A DNA stretch of 64,000 nt, from the NCBI RefSeq assembly GCF_900116705.1, contig NZ_FPBP01000010.1, positions 62,001-126,000 of the forward strand. The letters are read 5' to 3'. Origin of the DNA: Halomonas korlensis. Its GTDB lineage: Bacteria; Pseudomonadota; Gammaproteobacteria; Pseudomonadales; Halomonadaceae. Shown here piece by piece: positions 47,666 through 56,247 of this stretch (the stretch's first letter is position 1; each line of letters begins with the position of its first letter). Under the pieces are notes generated by a model. The model saw nothing but the letters and a program-made list of their open reading frames with translations, did not search any database and was not told where the DNA came from. The translations under genes were made by a program, and so were the position numbers.

Positions 47666-49465
47666 TCAATGCTTGCGCGCCGTGGGAATGAATGCGCGAG
47701 CGAACTGCTTGAACGAGGCCTTGACGATACCCAGCGAGTCCGGATCACCATGCAGCAGCGCCGACATGTAGGCCTGCGCCTGTTCACGTTTGATATGCGG
47801 CGGAATCGGTGGAACGTTGGGGTCGGTGATCACTTCCAGCACCACCGGACGGTCGGCGCTCAAGGCACGGTCCCAGGCGCCAGCCAGTGCCTCGGGCTCG
47901 CTGACCTTGATGCCCCTGAGTCCGATCAGCTCGGCATATTCGGCATACGGGAAATCGGGTAGGTTCTGCGACGCCTCGTATTTCGGGTCACCTTCCATCA
48001 CGCGCATTTCCCAGGTCACCTGGTTCAGGTCCTGGTTGTTGAGCACCATGATCACCAGGCGCGGGTCGGTCCAGCGTTGCCAGTACTTGGCGATTGTCAC
48101 CAGTTCCGCATTGCCCAGCATCTGCATGGCGCCGTCACCCACCATGGCAATGGCGACCCGATCGGGATAGCAGAACTTGGCGGCGACGGCGTAGGGTACG
48201 CCGTTACCCATGGTAGCCAGCCCCCCGGAAAGTGAGGCTTGCATGCCGCGACGCAGCTTGAGATCGCGGGCGTACCAGTTGGCCGCCGAGCCGGAATCGC
48301 TGGTCAGGATGCAGTTATCGGGCAGCCGAGGCGACAGCTCCCAGAATACGCGCTGCGGGTTGACCGGGTCGGCCTCAGCCATGGCGCGCTCCTCGAGCAC
48401 CTCCCACCATTGGGCGATGCTCTTCTCGAGATGCTCGCGCCAGTCGCGGTCAGTCTTCTGCTTGAGGTGCGGCAGCAGAGCCTGCAGCGTTGTTGCGCTA
48501 TCTCCGATCAGGTTGACTTCCATGGGATAGCGCATACTTACCTGGCGCCCGTCGATATCGATCTGCACGCCGCGCGCCTGGCCCTCCTCGGGCAGGAATT
48601 CCGAGTAGGGAAAGCCGGAACCGATCATCAGCAGCGTGTCGCAGTTCGACATCATTTCCCAGCTGGGGTTGGTGCCCAGCAGGCCAATCGAGCCGGTAAC
48701 GAACGGCAGGTCGTCGGGCAGCGCCGCCCGCCCCAGCAACGCCTTGGCCACTCCGGCCCCGAGCTTTTCCGCGACCTGGATGACCTCATCGGTGGCGTCC
48801 AGCGCCCCCGCGCCGACCAGAATGGCCACGCGCTCGCCTTCGTTGAGCACCGCCGCCGCACGCCTGAGGTCATCTTCATGCGGTATCGAACGCGGTGGGG
48901 TGTAGCCGACCCCGGAATGCACCGTGCCATGAGCATGCGGCGGTTCTTCCACGGCAGGCTGGGTTTGCAGGTCGTTAGGGATGATGATGGCGGTAACGGT
49001 ACGCTCGGACAGAGCAATGCGAATCGCCCGATCGACCAGATGGCGAATCTGGCCCGGGCTGGTCGCCATGTGCACGTATTCGTGGGCGACATCCTTGTAC
49101 AGCGACAGCAGATCGACTTCCTGCTGATACTCGCCGCCCATGGCGGCACGCGCCTGTTGGCCTACGATCGCCACCACCGGCTGATGATCCTTCTTGGCGT
49201 CATAAAGCCCGTTGAGCAGATGAATTGCCCCCGGGCCGGAGGTAGCGGTACAGACGCCCACCTCGCCGGTGAACTTGGCATGCGCACAGGCCATGAAGGC
49301 AGCCGACTCCTCGTGCCGGGTCTGGATGAACTCGAACTGATCGCCGGCCCGATTAAGGGCTCCCATGATGCCGTTGCTGCCGTCGCCGGGATAGCCATAA
49401 AGGCGCTTTATGTTCCACTCGGCCAAGCGCTTCAGGAGAAAATCGCCCACCTCTTGATCGCTCAT
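47666..49465 (-). CDS. Thiamine pyrophosphate-requiring enzyme (pyruvate oxidase-like)
   Basis: A 599-residue enzyme of the acetolactate synthase/pyruvate oxidase family in three domains: PYR (1-170) with the catalytic glutamate E52 in RHEESAAFMA, a central domain (about 190-330), and PP (about 370-550) with GDGAMQMLGNAEL and LNNQDLNQVTW for Mg-TPP. It lacks the C-terminal membrane-binding tail of E. coli PoxB in recognisable form. The likely reaction is decarboxylation of a 2-oxo acid; the identity of that acid is unknown. First gene of the five-gene minus-strand operon. Confidence 0.9.
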   Translation of the reverse strand: MSDQEVGDFLLKRLAEWNIKRLYGYPGDGSNGIMGALNRAGDQFEFIQTRHEESAAFMACAHAKFTGEVGVCTATSGPGAIHLLNGLYDAKKDHQPVVAIVGQQARAAMGGEYQQEVDLLSLYKDVAHEYVHMATSPGQIRHLVDRAIRIALSERTVTAIIIPNDLQTQPAVEEPPHAHGTVHSGVGYTPPRSIPHEDDLRRAAAVLNEGERVAILVGAGALDATDEVIQVAEKLGAGVAKALLGRAALPDDLPFVTGSIGLLGTNPSWEMMSNCDTLLMIGSGFPYSEFLPEEGQARGVQIDIDGRQVSMRYPMEVNLIGDSATTLQALLPHLKQKTDRDWREHLEKSIAQWWEVLEERAMAEADPVNPQRVFWELSPRLPDNCILTSDSGSAANWYARDLKLRRGMQASLSGGLATMGNGVPYAVAAKFCYPDRVAIAMVGDGAMQMLGNAELVTIAKYWQRWTDPRLVIMVLNNQDLNQVTWEMRVMEGDPKYEASQNLPDFPYAEYAELIGLRGIKVSEPEALAGAWDRALSADRPVVLEVITDPNVPPIPPHIKREQAQAYMSALLHGDPDSLGIVKASFKQFARAFIPTARKH

Positions 49466-49846
49466 ACCAGCCTCCCTGCCAGAATTTGAACGCTGATAAT
49501 TAAAGTATAAAGTTTATAGTCGCCTGTAAGGTCAATTAAGATATAGTCGCTAGAATGGAGGTGGTCAATTACCTATAAAGGCCTTTAACGTATCGCTTCA
49601 CACCTCAGCAACCTTCAGAAATGTTAAATCGCAAGAAACTTAAAGAGTTTTTTAAATAAAATTACATATTAATAAAGGAATCCTATTTTCACGTCTTGCC
49701 ACGAGCACGCCCCCGTTTTCAGAAAGAAATAAACTGTCTTTGCCTTTGGTCACCTCATGAAAGCGGCCTTGGGTTATTTCGATTTTTGGACATTATGTTT
49801 TTATTTCGAAAGCAGGTAAGTAAGATTTTTTCAGATTATATGATTA
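49466..49846. promoter_or_regulatory. AT-rich promoter region of the TPP operon
   Basis: No gene is seen in these 381 bp, which are strikingly AT-rich. TATAGTCGC occurs twice (49515-49523 and 49542-49550), 27 bp apart, just upstream of the TPP gene. On the minus strand TTGACC (49532-49537) is followed after about 19-20 bp by TTATACT, a plausible promoter overlapping these repeats. The part near 49850 lies downstream of the cytochrome gene and shows no clear terminator stem. Confidence 0.45.
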
Positions 49847-50740
49847 TCATTCCAGCGAGCTTAAATAAGCCGCCATATCCATGGCGTCCTGCTCTGTCAC
49901 GCCCAGGTCCGGCATGGCGGTAAGGGGGTCCACCTCGGTGGGATGGCGTAGCCACTTCACCATGTTATCGAAGGTGTTGAGCAGCACCCCGGCAATATAA
50001 CGGCGCTCACCAATCCCTTTAAGCGGTGGCCCCACGTCGGCGTGCGGCCCGACCGTCCCGGGAATGCGATGGCAGGCAATGCAGGCGTAACCGTACAGAG
50101 CCAGCTTGCCTCGTTCGGGGTCGGGCAAAGCAGCGGTCCGCGCCGGAGCGGGCGCACTCACGGTCGTTACGTCGCGAGACGGTTGGCCGCCGCTCGCGCT
50201 CATCGTCTGATAGTCGGCCGGAGACATTTCCGGCAGGCGCGTGATAAAGGCCACGATGGCCCAGATCTGCTCATCGTTGAACTTGAACTGCCAACTCGGC
50301 ATGCCGGTCATCTTGATGCCGTGCTTGATGGGCCAGAAAATTTCGGCAGCGCTCTTGGCTTTTGCCGTATGCGCCAGATTGGGAGGTACCGGCGTCAGCC
50401 CCTTGCCCACGTCATCGCGGCCCACGCCGGGGGCGCCATGACACTGCACGCACCGGCTCTCGTAGAGACGACGTCCCTGCTCGGCCATGTCGGGTGTCAA
50501 CTTCGGAACCTCGACCTCCTCGGCCCGTTGGCGTATGGAGCGATCCAGCGCCAGGTTGAGCACGGTAAAGACGGGTTCGGTATGCTGCTGCAGCGCCGAG
50601 ACGTTATAGGCGCCCCAATAGACGAAACCGGCCGCGCCCACCCCCATGGCAACGACCAGCGCCGCGATGGCGAGGCCGACATGGATCTCGATCCGCTTGC
50701 GGATCTTCTGGACTGAATCTTGGCGACCCTGGTTATTCAT
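49847..50740 (-). CDS. Dihaem cytochrome c of the caa3 oxidase operon
   Basis: A 297-residue cytochrome with one N-terminal membrane helix (about 20-43), a first haem site CVQCH (97-101) and a second CIACH (about 217-221). The C-terminal domain (RRYIAGVLLNTFDNMVKWLRHP, TAMPDLGVTEQDAMDMAAYL) is clearly paralogous to the 120-residue cytochrome upstream and related to the CoxB haem domain. It is the last gene of the operon, overlapping the preceding gene by 4 bp. Likely role: delivery of electrons to the oxidase. Confidence 0.9.
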   Translation of the reverse strand: MNNQGRQDSVQKIRKRIEIHVGLAIAALVVAMGVGAAGFVYWGAYNVSALQQHTEPVFTVLNLALDRSIRQRAEEVEVPKLTPDMAEQGRRLYESRCVQCHGAPGVGRDDVGKGLTPVPPNLAHTAKAKSAAEIFWPIKHGIKMTGMPSWQFKFNDEQIWAIVAFITRLPEMSPADYQTMSASGGQPSRDVTTVSAPAPARTAALPDPERGKLALYGYACIACHRIPGTVGPHADVGPPLKGIGERRYIAGVLLNTFDNMVKWLRHPTEVDPLTAMPDLGVTEQDAMDMAAYLSSLE

Positions 50741-51099
50741 TTCAGTGTGTACAAGTAAGCGGTGATATCGTGTGCGTCGCTTTCGCTAACGCCCATGTTC
50801 GGCATGGCCGTGCGTGGATCGATCGCCTCGGGAGCGCGAATCCAGCGCATCATGTCACTGGGCGTATTGGGCAGTACGCCAGCCAGGTAGACACGCCTGG
50901 CAATGCGCTCGAGCGACGGCCCCGTGCGACCGTCTGCCCCCGGAATGCCGGGAATGGCATGGCAACTGCCGCAGCCATAGTCGCGGATTAACGCCTTACC
51001 CTTGGCCGGATCGCCCGGCGGCGGCTCGGCTTCGTCCTTGCTACAACCGGTAGCAAGGAGCAGCGGCGACAGCAAGATGAATAGGTATTTCGCTGTCAT
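50737..51099 (-). CDS. Monohaem cytochrome c lipoprotein
   Basis: A 120-residue protein with a lipoprotein signal (LLLATGCSKDE, lipid-modified Cys at 19) and one haem site CGSCH (about 43-47); the sixth ligand is probably the Met in TAMPNMG. It is paralogous to the C-terminal domain of the next gene. It overlaps both neighbours by 4 bp, so it is co-translated with the caa3 oxidase genes. Confidence 0.9.
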   Translation of the reverse strand: MTAKYLFILLSPLLLATGCSKDEAEPPPGDPAKGKALIRDYGCGSCHAIPGIPGADGRTGPSLERIARRVYLAGVLPNTPSDMMRWIRAPEAIDPRTAMPNMGVSESDAHDITAYLYTLK

Positions 51100-51464
51100 A
51101 GGCAGGGACTCAGAAAGAAGCTAGGCACACCCTCGGCCACGATGAGCAGCGACGACAGGGCACTGATGAGTAACCCCATGACCGCCATGAAACGTATGTT
51201 TGACGTCCCATCGTCACCGGATCCTGGCCAGCGTCGCCCGGCCCGTGTCCACTGACGCCAGGCGACCACCACGCCGGCGAGGCCCAGCATCAGAGTGACC
51301 AGCGTCACGGCGTGCAGCAACCAGACAGTCTCAGCTTCGCAGGCCTTGGGTACCAATAGGTAGCTGCCCAGCAGATGCAGCGCCCAAGCCGCGGGGCCGA
51401 TCACCCAGCCGGACCATAGCCGCAGCGGATGTTGTAATCCGCCGTCCTGCACGTCATCAGCCAT
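51096..51464 (-). CDS. Small membrane protein of the caa3 operon
   Basis: A 122-residue protein with three hydrophobic segments (WVIGPAAWALHLLGSYLLV, VTLVTLMLGLAGVVVAW, FMAVMGLLISALSSLLIVA). The ATG at 51464 lies in an ATGGCTGA overlap with the subunit III stop. In caa3 operons this position is often occupied by a subunit IV or a small uncharacterised protein; I do not recognise a family. The histidine in the first helix and the Cys are notable but unassigned. Confidence 0.8.
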   Translation of the reverse strand: MADDVQDGGLQHPLRLWSGWVIGPAAWALHLLGSYLLVPKACEAETVWLLHAVTLVTLMLGLAGVVVAWRQWTRAGRRWPGSGDDGTSNIRFMAVMGLLISALSSLLIVAEGVPSFFLSPCL

Positions 51465-52065
51465 ACAGGCGAGGCCCCCAGTACAGCAGCAGATAGAAGG
51501 GTATCCAGGCGAAGCAGACGAAGTACCAGTAGTTGGTATCCACCACGACACCGATCTGGCGTTGCTCGGTGAAGTAACCACGCCAGGCCAGAATGGCGAC
51601 CACTGCGCTGCCGACGACGATTGATGTCACATGAACATAATGGAAGCCGGAGATGGTCCAGATAATCGAGCCGTAGGCATGGTCCTTCCAACTGAACTCG
51701 TAGGCCATCAGCTCCAGCGAGCGCAACACCAGCACCACCGAGGCCAGCAGCACGCTGGCGCTGACGCCGAGGGCCAGCACACGCTTGTTGCCGCGGTTGA
51801 TACCTTGTCCAGCCAGGAACATGGTGAGACTACTGAGCATCAGCAGGCCCAGGTTGATGCTCGGCCACAGCAGCGGAGGCGCGGATTCACCAACGGGTGG
51901 CCAGGCCTCGGCATAGGCCGCCAGGTACATATAGCTAACGCAGAACGCCAGCACCACCGCCGACTCGATCGTGATCAAACCGAGGATGCCCCACCACAGT
52001 GGCGCCCGCCGGTCCGGATTGAAGCGGGTCATGTCCGCGACATCGATGCCTTGCACCACTCGCAT
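51457..52065 (-). CDS. coxC: Cytochrome c oxidase subunit III
   Basis: A 202-residue haem-copper oxidase subunit III with five predicted helices and the motif SGFHYVHVTSIVVGSAVVA. The ATG at 52065 overlaps the coxA stop (TGATG) and has GGAGG inside the coxA end; an in-frame ATG at 52080 lacks a site. Third gene of coxB-coxA-coxC. Confidence 0.92.
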   Translation of the reverse strand: MRVVQGIDVADMTRFNPDRRAPLWWGILGLITIESAVVLAFCVSYMYLAAYAEAWPPVGESAPPLLWPSINLGLLMLSSLTMFLAGQGINRGNKRVLALGVSASVLLASVVLVLRSLELMAYEFSWKDHAYGSIIWTISGFHYVHVTSIVVGSAVVAILAWRGYFTEQRQIGVVVDTNYWYFVCFAWIPFYLLLYWGPRLYG

Positions 52066-53975
52066 CAGTCTTTCCTCCATGGCCGGCGAGGCCAGAACCA
52101 GGCCACCAGACTAAAGAACACCAGAAAGAACGCGATCACGAAGAAGATCGGATGGAAAATGATGCCGACGAAGCCGAGGGAAGCGGCCACCGCCGAGACG
52201 AACGGCCAGATGGTCGGCTCGGGCAGCACCTGTACGCCTATCGGCCTAGCATCCAGAATACTGGTGAGCACCACCTCGCGACGGTCGTTGCGCAGCCCGG
52301 TAACGACACCACGCTCACGATCCCTCTCCCAGTCCCACAGTGGCCAGCGGCTCTTCACTACGGGAATATGACGAAAATTGTAGGAGGCCGGCGGAGAGTC
52401 AGCCGCCCACTCCAGGGTGGGCGCCCCCCAAGGGTTCGGCTCGGCACGCTGCCCGCGAAACAGACTCCAGATCGCGTTGACCAGCGTGATGCCGAAGCCC
52501 GTTGCCAGCACCAAGGCGCCGACTGTCGCCAGCAGGTTGAGCTCGCTCCAGCCCATCTCCTCAACATAGGTATAGATACGCCGCGGCATGCCTTCTAGCC
52601 CCAACTGATGCATGGGGAAGAAGGTCACATTGAAGCCGATGAACGCCAGCCAGAAGCTCCACTTGCCTGCCGCTTCGCTCATCATTCGCCCGGTAATCTT
52701 GGGCCACCAGTAGTAGGTCGCGCCGATCAGCGGGAAGACCGCCCCGCCAATCAGCACGTAGTGAAAATGCGCGACCAGAAAGAAGGTGTCGTGCACCTGG
52801 GTATCGAAGGGAATCGAGGCCACCATGACGCCGGTGAGACCACCGATGACGAAGATGGCAAAAAATCCCAGCACCCAGAGCATTGGCGTGGCGAAGCGGA
52901 TCCGGGCGCCCCATAGCGAGGCGATCCAGCAGAAGATCTGCACCCCGCTGGGGATGGCGATGGTGGCACTCGCCGCGGTAAAGAAGCTCATGCCGAGCTG
53001 CGGCAGGCCGGTGGTAAACATATGGTGCACCCACAGGCCGAAGCTGACGAAGCCGATGGCCACCACCGACAGTACCAGCGCCGTGTAGCCATAGATCGGA
53101 CGACCCGTGAAGGTGATGATGATCGTCGAGATCATACCCAGCGCCGGCACCAGGATGATGTACACCTCGGGGTGGCCGAAATACCAGAACAGGTGCTGCC
53201 ACAGCAGAGGCTCGCCACCGCTCTCGACGATGAAAAACTGGGTATCCACCAGTCGGTCGAGAATCAGCAGCGTACTGCTGACGATCACCGCCGGCATGGC
53301 GAAAACGATCATGAACGACATCACCAGAGCCGCCCAGACGAACAGCGGCATGCGATTCAGCGACATGCCCGGCGCGCGCATCCTCAGCGTAGTGACGATC
53401 AGCTCGACCGCCGCGGTCAGCGCCGAGACTTCAATGAAGGTGATCATGGTGGTCCAGACGTCGACGCCGTAGCCCGGGGTGTATTCTTTGCTGGCGAGGG
53501 GTACGTAGTTGAACCAGCCGGCATTGGGCGCCATGTTCAACAGTAGCGAGCCAATCAGCACGATTCCGCCGATCAAATAGACGTAATAGCCGAAGGCGTT
53601 GAGCCGGGGAAAGGCCATATCGCGTGTGCCGATCATCAGCGGCACGAAATAGATGGCGAAACCCTCCATCACCGGAATGGCGAAGAAAAACATCATCACC
53701 GTGCCATGCATGGTGAAGAATTGATTGTAGAGCTCCGGCCCGAACAACTGCTGCTCGGGGCCGGCCAGTTGCAGCCGCATCAGCACGCCGAGAATGCCCG
53801 CCAGCAGAAAGAAGATGAAGGCGGTGATGATGAAGCGCTTGCCGATCATGCGCTGGTTGACGTGGGTGAACCAGCCGATGAATCCGCCGGGCGAGTGCCA
53901 GGTGTGCTCCAATTGAGCGGTCTGCTCCGGCGAATCGGTCAGGTCGCGCGGGTTGGCGGGGCTCTCGACCGTCAT
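52065..53975 (-). CDS. coxA: Cytochrome c oxidase subunit I
   Basis: A 636-residue catalytic subunit of an aa3-type haem-copper oxidase. Visible ligands: HGTVMMFFFAIPV (haem a), FWYFGHPEVYIIL with the His-Tyr crosslink site, HHMFTTG (CuB), and AHFHYVLIGG (haem a and a3). It has an extended C-terminus (about 560-636) with two more helices, as in caa3 or SoxM-type enzymes. It overlaps coxB by 4 bp. Confidence 0.97.
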   Translation of the reverse strand: MTVESPANPRDLTDSPEQTAQLEHTWHSPGGFIGWFTHVNQRMIGKRFIITAFIFFLLAGILGVLMRLQLAGPEQQLFGPELYNQFFTMHGTVMMFFFAIPVMEGFAIYFVPLMIGTRDMAFPRLNAFGYYVYLIGGIVLIGSLLLNMAPNAGWFNYVPLASKEYTPGYGVDVWTTMITFIEVSALTAAVELIVTTLRMRAPGMSLNRMPLFVWAALVMSFMIVFAMPAVIVSSTLLILDRLVDTQFFIVESGGEPLLWQHLFWYFGHPEVYIILVPALGMISTIIITFTGRPIYGYTALVLSVVAIGFVSFGLWVHHMFTTGLPQLGMSFFTAASATIAIPSGVQIFCWIASLWGARIRFATPMLWVLGFFAIFVIGGLTGVMVASIPFDTQVHDTFFLVAHFHYVLIGGAVFPLIGATYYWWPKITGRMMSEAAGKWSFWLAFIGFNVTFFPMHQLGLEGMPRRIYTYVEEMGWSELNLLATVGALVLATGFGITLVNAIWSLFRGQRAEPNPWGAPTLEWAADSPPASYNFRHIPVVKSRWPLWDWERDRERGVVTGLRNDRREVVLTSILDARPIGVQVLPEPTIWPFVSAVAASLGFVGIIFHPIFFVIAFFLVFFSLVAWFWPRRPWRKD

Positions 53976-54985
53976 TCCAGACTCTCCAGATAACCGAGCA
54001 GTGTCTGTAGCTCTTCCGGCGACAGCTCGCTTGGCGGCATCTTGTTACCCGGCTTGATGTGCTGCGGGTCCGTAATCCAGCCACCCAGGTGTCCGATACG
54101 ATTGGGCACTGTGGCCCCGGCCAGCGTTTGCCGACTGGCGATGTGGGTCAGGTCGGGCCCGTCCTCGCCGTCGGCGGGCGTGCCGCGGATCGTGTGACAA
54201 TCGGCGCATTCTGCTTCGAGAAACACCTCGCGCCCCCGCGCCTGCGCGTCCGTCGCCGGCTCCCTGGCCGGTTGGCGTTGGTGAGCCAACCAGTCGTCGA
54301 ACGCTTCCGGCGCCTCGGCCACGAGCAGGAAGGCCATCAAGGCATGCTGCGTGCCGCAGTACTCCGCGCACTGGCCGCGATAGACGCCTGGTTCGTCCGC
54401 CGTCATCGAGGTGAGATTGGTGCGCCCCGGTATCATGTCCGTCTTGCCCTGCAGGTTGGGCACCCAGAAGCTGTGTATGACATTGTCCGAGCTCAGCAGG
54501 AAGCGGATCGGCTCATCCACGGGTATATGAATCTCATTGGCTGTGGTGGCGATGCGGTCTCCCGCCTCATCCAGGTAGTGCACTTCCCACCACCACTGCT
54601 TACCGATGACTTCCACGGTCAGGGCGTCATCGGGAAGCGGCGCATGAATCGTGCGTCCGATGGAAAAGCTCGACAAGGCGAAGGGAATGGTCGCGGCCAG
54701 TGGCAGGATGATGCCACCGGCAATCACCAGGTTGCGGCTCTGGCGGACGCTCAGGGGAAGCTCAGCGTGTTTCTTATGGGCTCGGAAAACAGCCACCGCC
54801 AGCAGGGTGAGCACCAACAACGTGACGAGGGTGGCGACGAACAGCGTCGGCCACCAGAGCCGGGCAATCAGTTCGGCTGCCGAACCCGCCGGATCGAGAG
54901 CCGACTGGGAGCCTTCGCAGGCGGTCAAGAGCAGAACGACGGCTCCGAGCCAACCTGTCTTTCGGTAGACTTTCTTCAAGGACAT
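53972..54985 (-). CDS. coxB: Cytochrome c oxidase subunit II with fused cytochrome c (caa3 type)
   Basis: A 337-residue lipoprotein: signal ending LLLTACEGS, two membrane helices (about 45-65 and 85-105), a cupredoxin domain with the CuA ligands (HSFWVPNL; GQCAEYCGTQHALM), and a C-terminal haem domain with CADCH (about 267-271). The fused haem makes this a caa3 oxidase. The start at 54985 is chosen from the signal peptide; the ribosome site is weak and the frame stays open upstream to 55072. First gene of a six-gene operon. Confidence 0.93.
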   Translation of the reverse strand: MSLKKVYRKTGWLGAVVLLLTACEGSQSALDPAGSAAELIARLWWPTLFVATLVTLLVLTLLAVAVFRAHKKHAELPLSVRQSRNLVIAGGIILPLAATIPFALSSFSIGRTIHAPLPDDALTVEVIGKQWWWEVHYLDEAGDRIATTANEIHIPVDEPIRFLLSSDNVIHSFWVPNLQGKTDMIPGRTNLTSMTADEPGVYRGQCAEYCGTQHALMAFLLVAEAPEAFDDWLAHQRQPAREPATDAQARGREVFLEAECADCHTIRGTPADGEDGPDLTHIASRQTLAGATVPNRIGHLGGWITDPQHIKPGNKMPPSELSPEELQTLLGYLESLE

Positions 54986-55377
54986 TGCATGAACAATCCG
55001 TTGCATCATGCGCCGCAAACCGATGGCGACACATCCCTTGCAAATACCGGTAGCCAAGGGTGCTGTGCCCATTGCCTATCAGCACGGCGTGGCGGTATCC
55101 CCCTGACGACTCATCAGAACCGGCCCTGGGTCTGAATCGTTACATTTACGAACATAACGGCTTTACCCTAGTCCAGGATTCTCTTTCCTGCCCAGCATTG
55201 CGGATGTCTCGTTGTCGGCCCTTCGATTTCCGCCAATTCGCTGCATTCAGTTGAGGACGCGCCATCTGGCAAGACATTCCCTCCTGCCGATACCGGTATG
55301 CTCCGGCTTGTCATGTTCGCTATGCTCAAAAACATAGCATCAGACGGTTGGCATCTCGTCTAGGCAGAGGAGGAGTC
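54986..55377. other. Divergent intergenic region, coxB to ctaG
   Basis: No gene is seen in these 392 bp. An inverted repeat GCTATG-N8-CATAGC lies at 55319-55338, 40 bp before ctaG, with TTGTCA at 55308. It may include the ctaG promoter or an operator. No FNR box is visible. Confidence 0.4.
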
Positions 55378-56247
55378 ATGTGGGAGCTGGAGCGCGTCGT
55401 CGGCTACCTGCTGCCCTGGGAGTTTTCGCCCGCCTGGGCCATTGCCTGTCTTGTTGCGGCCGGGTGCTACCTGCGCGGCCTGAAGCGGCAGCGAAGCAAG
55501 GGTCAGGCGCCGGACCTCTGGCGATCATTCGCCTTTTTACTGGGCGTCATCGGGGTCTATGCAGTTACCCAGACGCAATACGACTACCTGTCCCAGTTCA
55601 TGTTCTTCACTCATCGTGCTCAGCATCTGGTATTGCATCACATGGCGCCGTTTCTGATCGCCCTGGCCGCGCCGCTGCCGGTACTGGCGGCAGGTCTGCC
55701 AGTTCGAAGCGTGAGCCTCCCAGGGCGAGCCATGGCAGGACGGGTCCTGGGCCCGCTGTACCGCCTGTTGCAACATCCGCTGATCGCCCCGCTGCTGTTC
55801 GTCGGGCTGATCTACTTCTGGCTCATCCCGGAAATCCACTTCGATGCGATGCTCAGTCGTCAGCTTTACCAGATCATGAACTGGAGCATGCTACTCGATG
55901 GCCTGCTGTTCTGGTGGTTGATGCTCGATCCGCGTACCCCCGAGCAGGGTGGGCTGGGGTACGGAACACGCATCCTGGTGATGCTGGCAGTGATTACGCC
56001 ACAGGTTCTGTTGGGGGCCTACTTCACTTTCAGCGAAAGGGTCCTGTTCGACGTTTATGACGTCTGTGGCCGCGCCTGGCCGATCGCGCCACTGACCGAC
56101 CAACGGCTCGGTGGCCTGCTTACATGGATACCCGCATCGATGATGAGCGTGATCGGCATATTGATCGTGGTTCGCCACATACTCGCTGGAAAGGACGACG
56201 CGAACACGGGCAAAGCAGACCCTGAACGGGGGATGACTCAACCATGA
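55378..56247 (+). CDS. ctaG: Cytochrome c oxidase assembly factor CtaG (caa3_CtaG type)
   Basis: A 289-residue polytopic protein of the caa3_CtaG family, about seven helices, with MFFTHRAQHLVLHHMAPFLIA (His-rich) near residues 75-95. It is needed to assemble caa3 oxidases, probably in copper handling. The ATG at 55378 has GAGGAGGAG; upstream codons start with TTG and are unlikely. It overlaps sco by 4 bp. Confidence 0.92.
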   Translation: MWELERVVGYLLPWEFSPAWAIACLVAAGCYLRGLKRQRSKGQAPDLWRSFAFLLGVIGVYAVTQTQYDYLSQFMFFTHRAQHLVLHHMAPFLIALAAPLPVLAAGLPVRSVSLPGRAMAGRVLGPLYRLLQHPLIAPLLFVGLIYFWLIPEIHFDAMLSRQLYQIMNWSMLLDGLLFWWLMLDPRTPEQGGLGYGTRILVMLAVITPQVLLGAYFTFSERVLFDVYDVCGRAWPIAPLTDQRLGGLLTWIPASMMSVIGILIVVRHILAGKDDANTGKADPERGMTQP

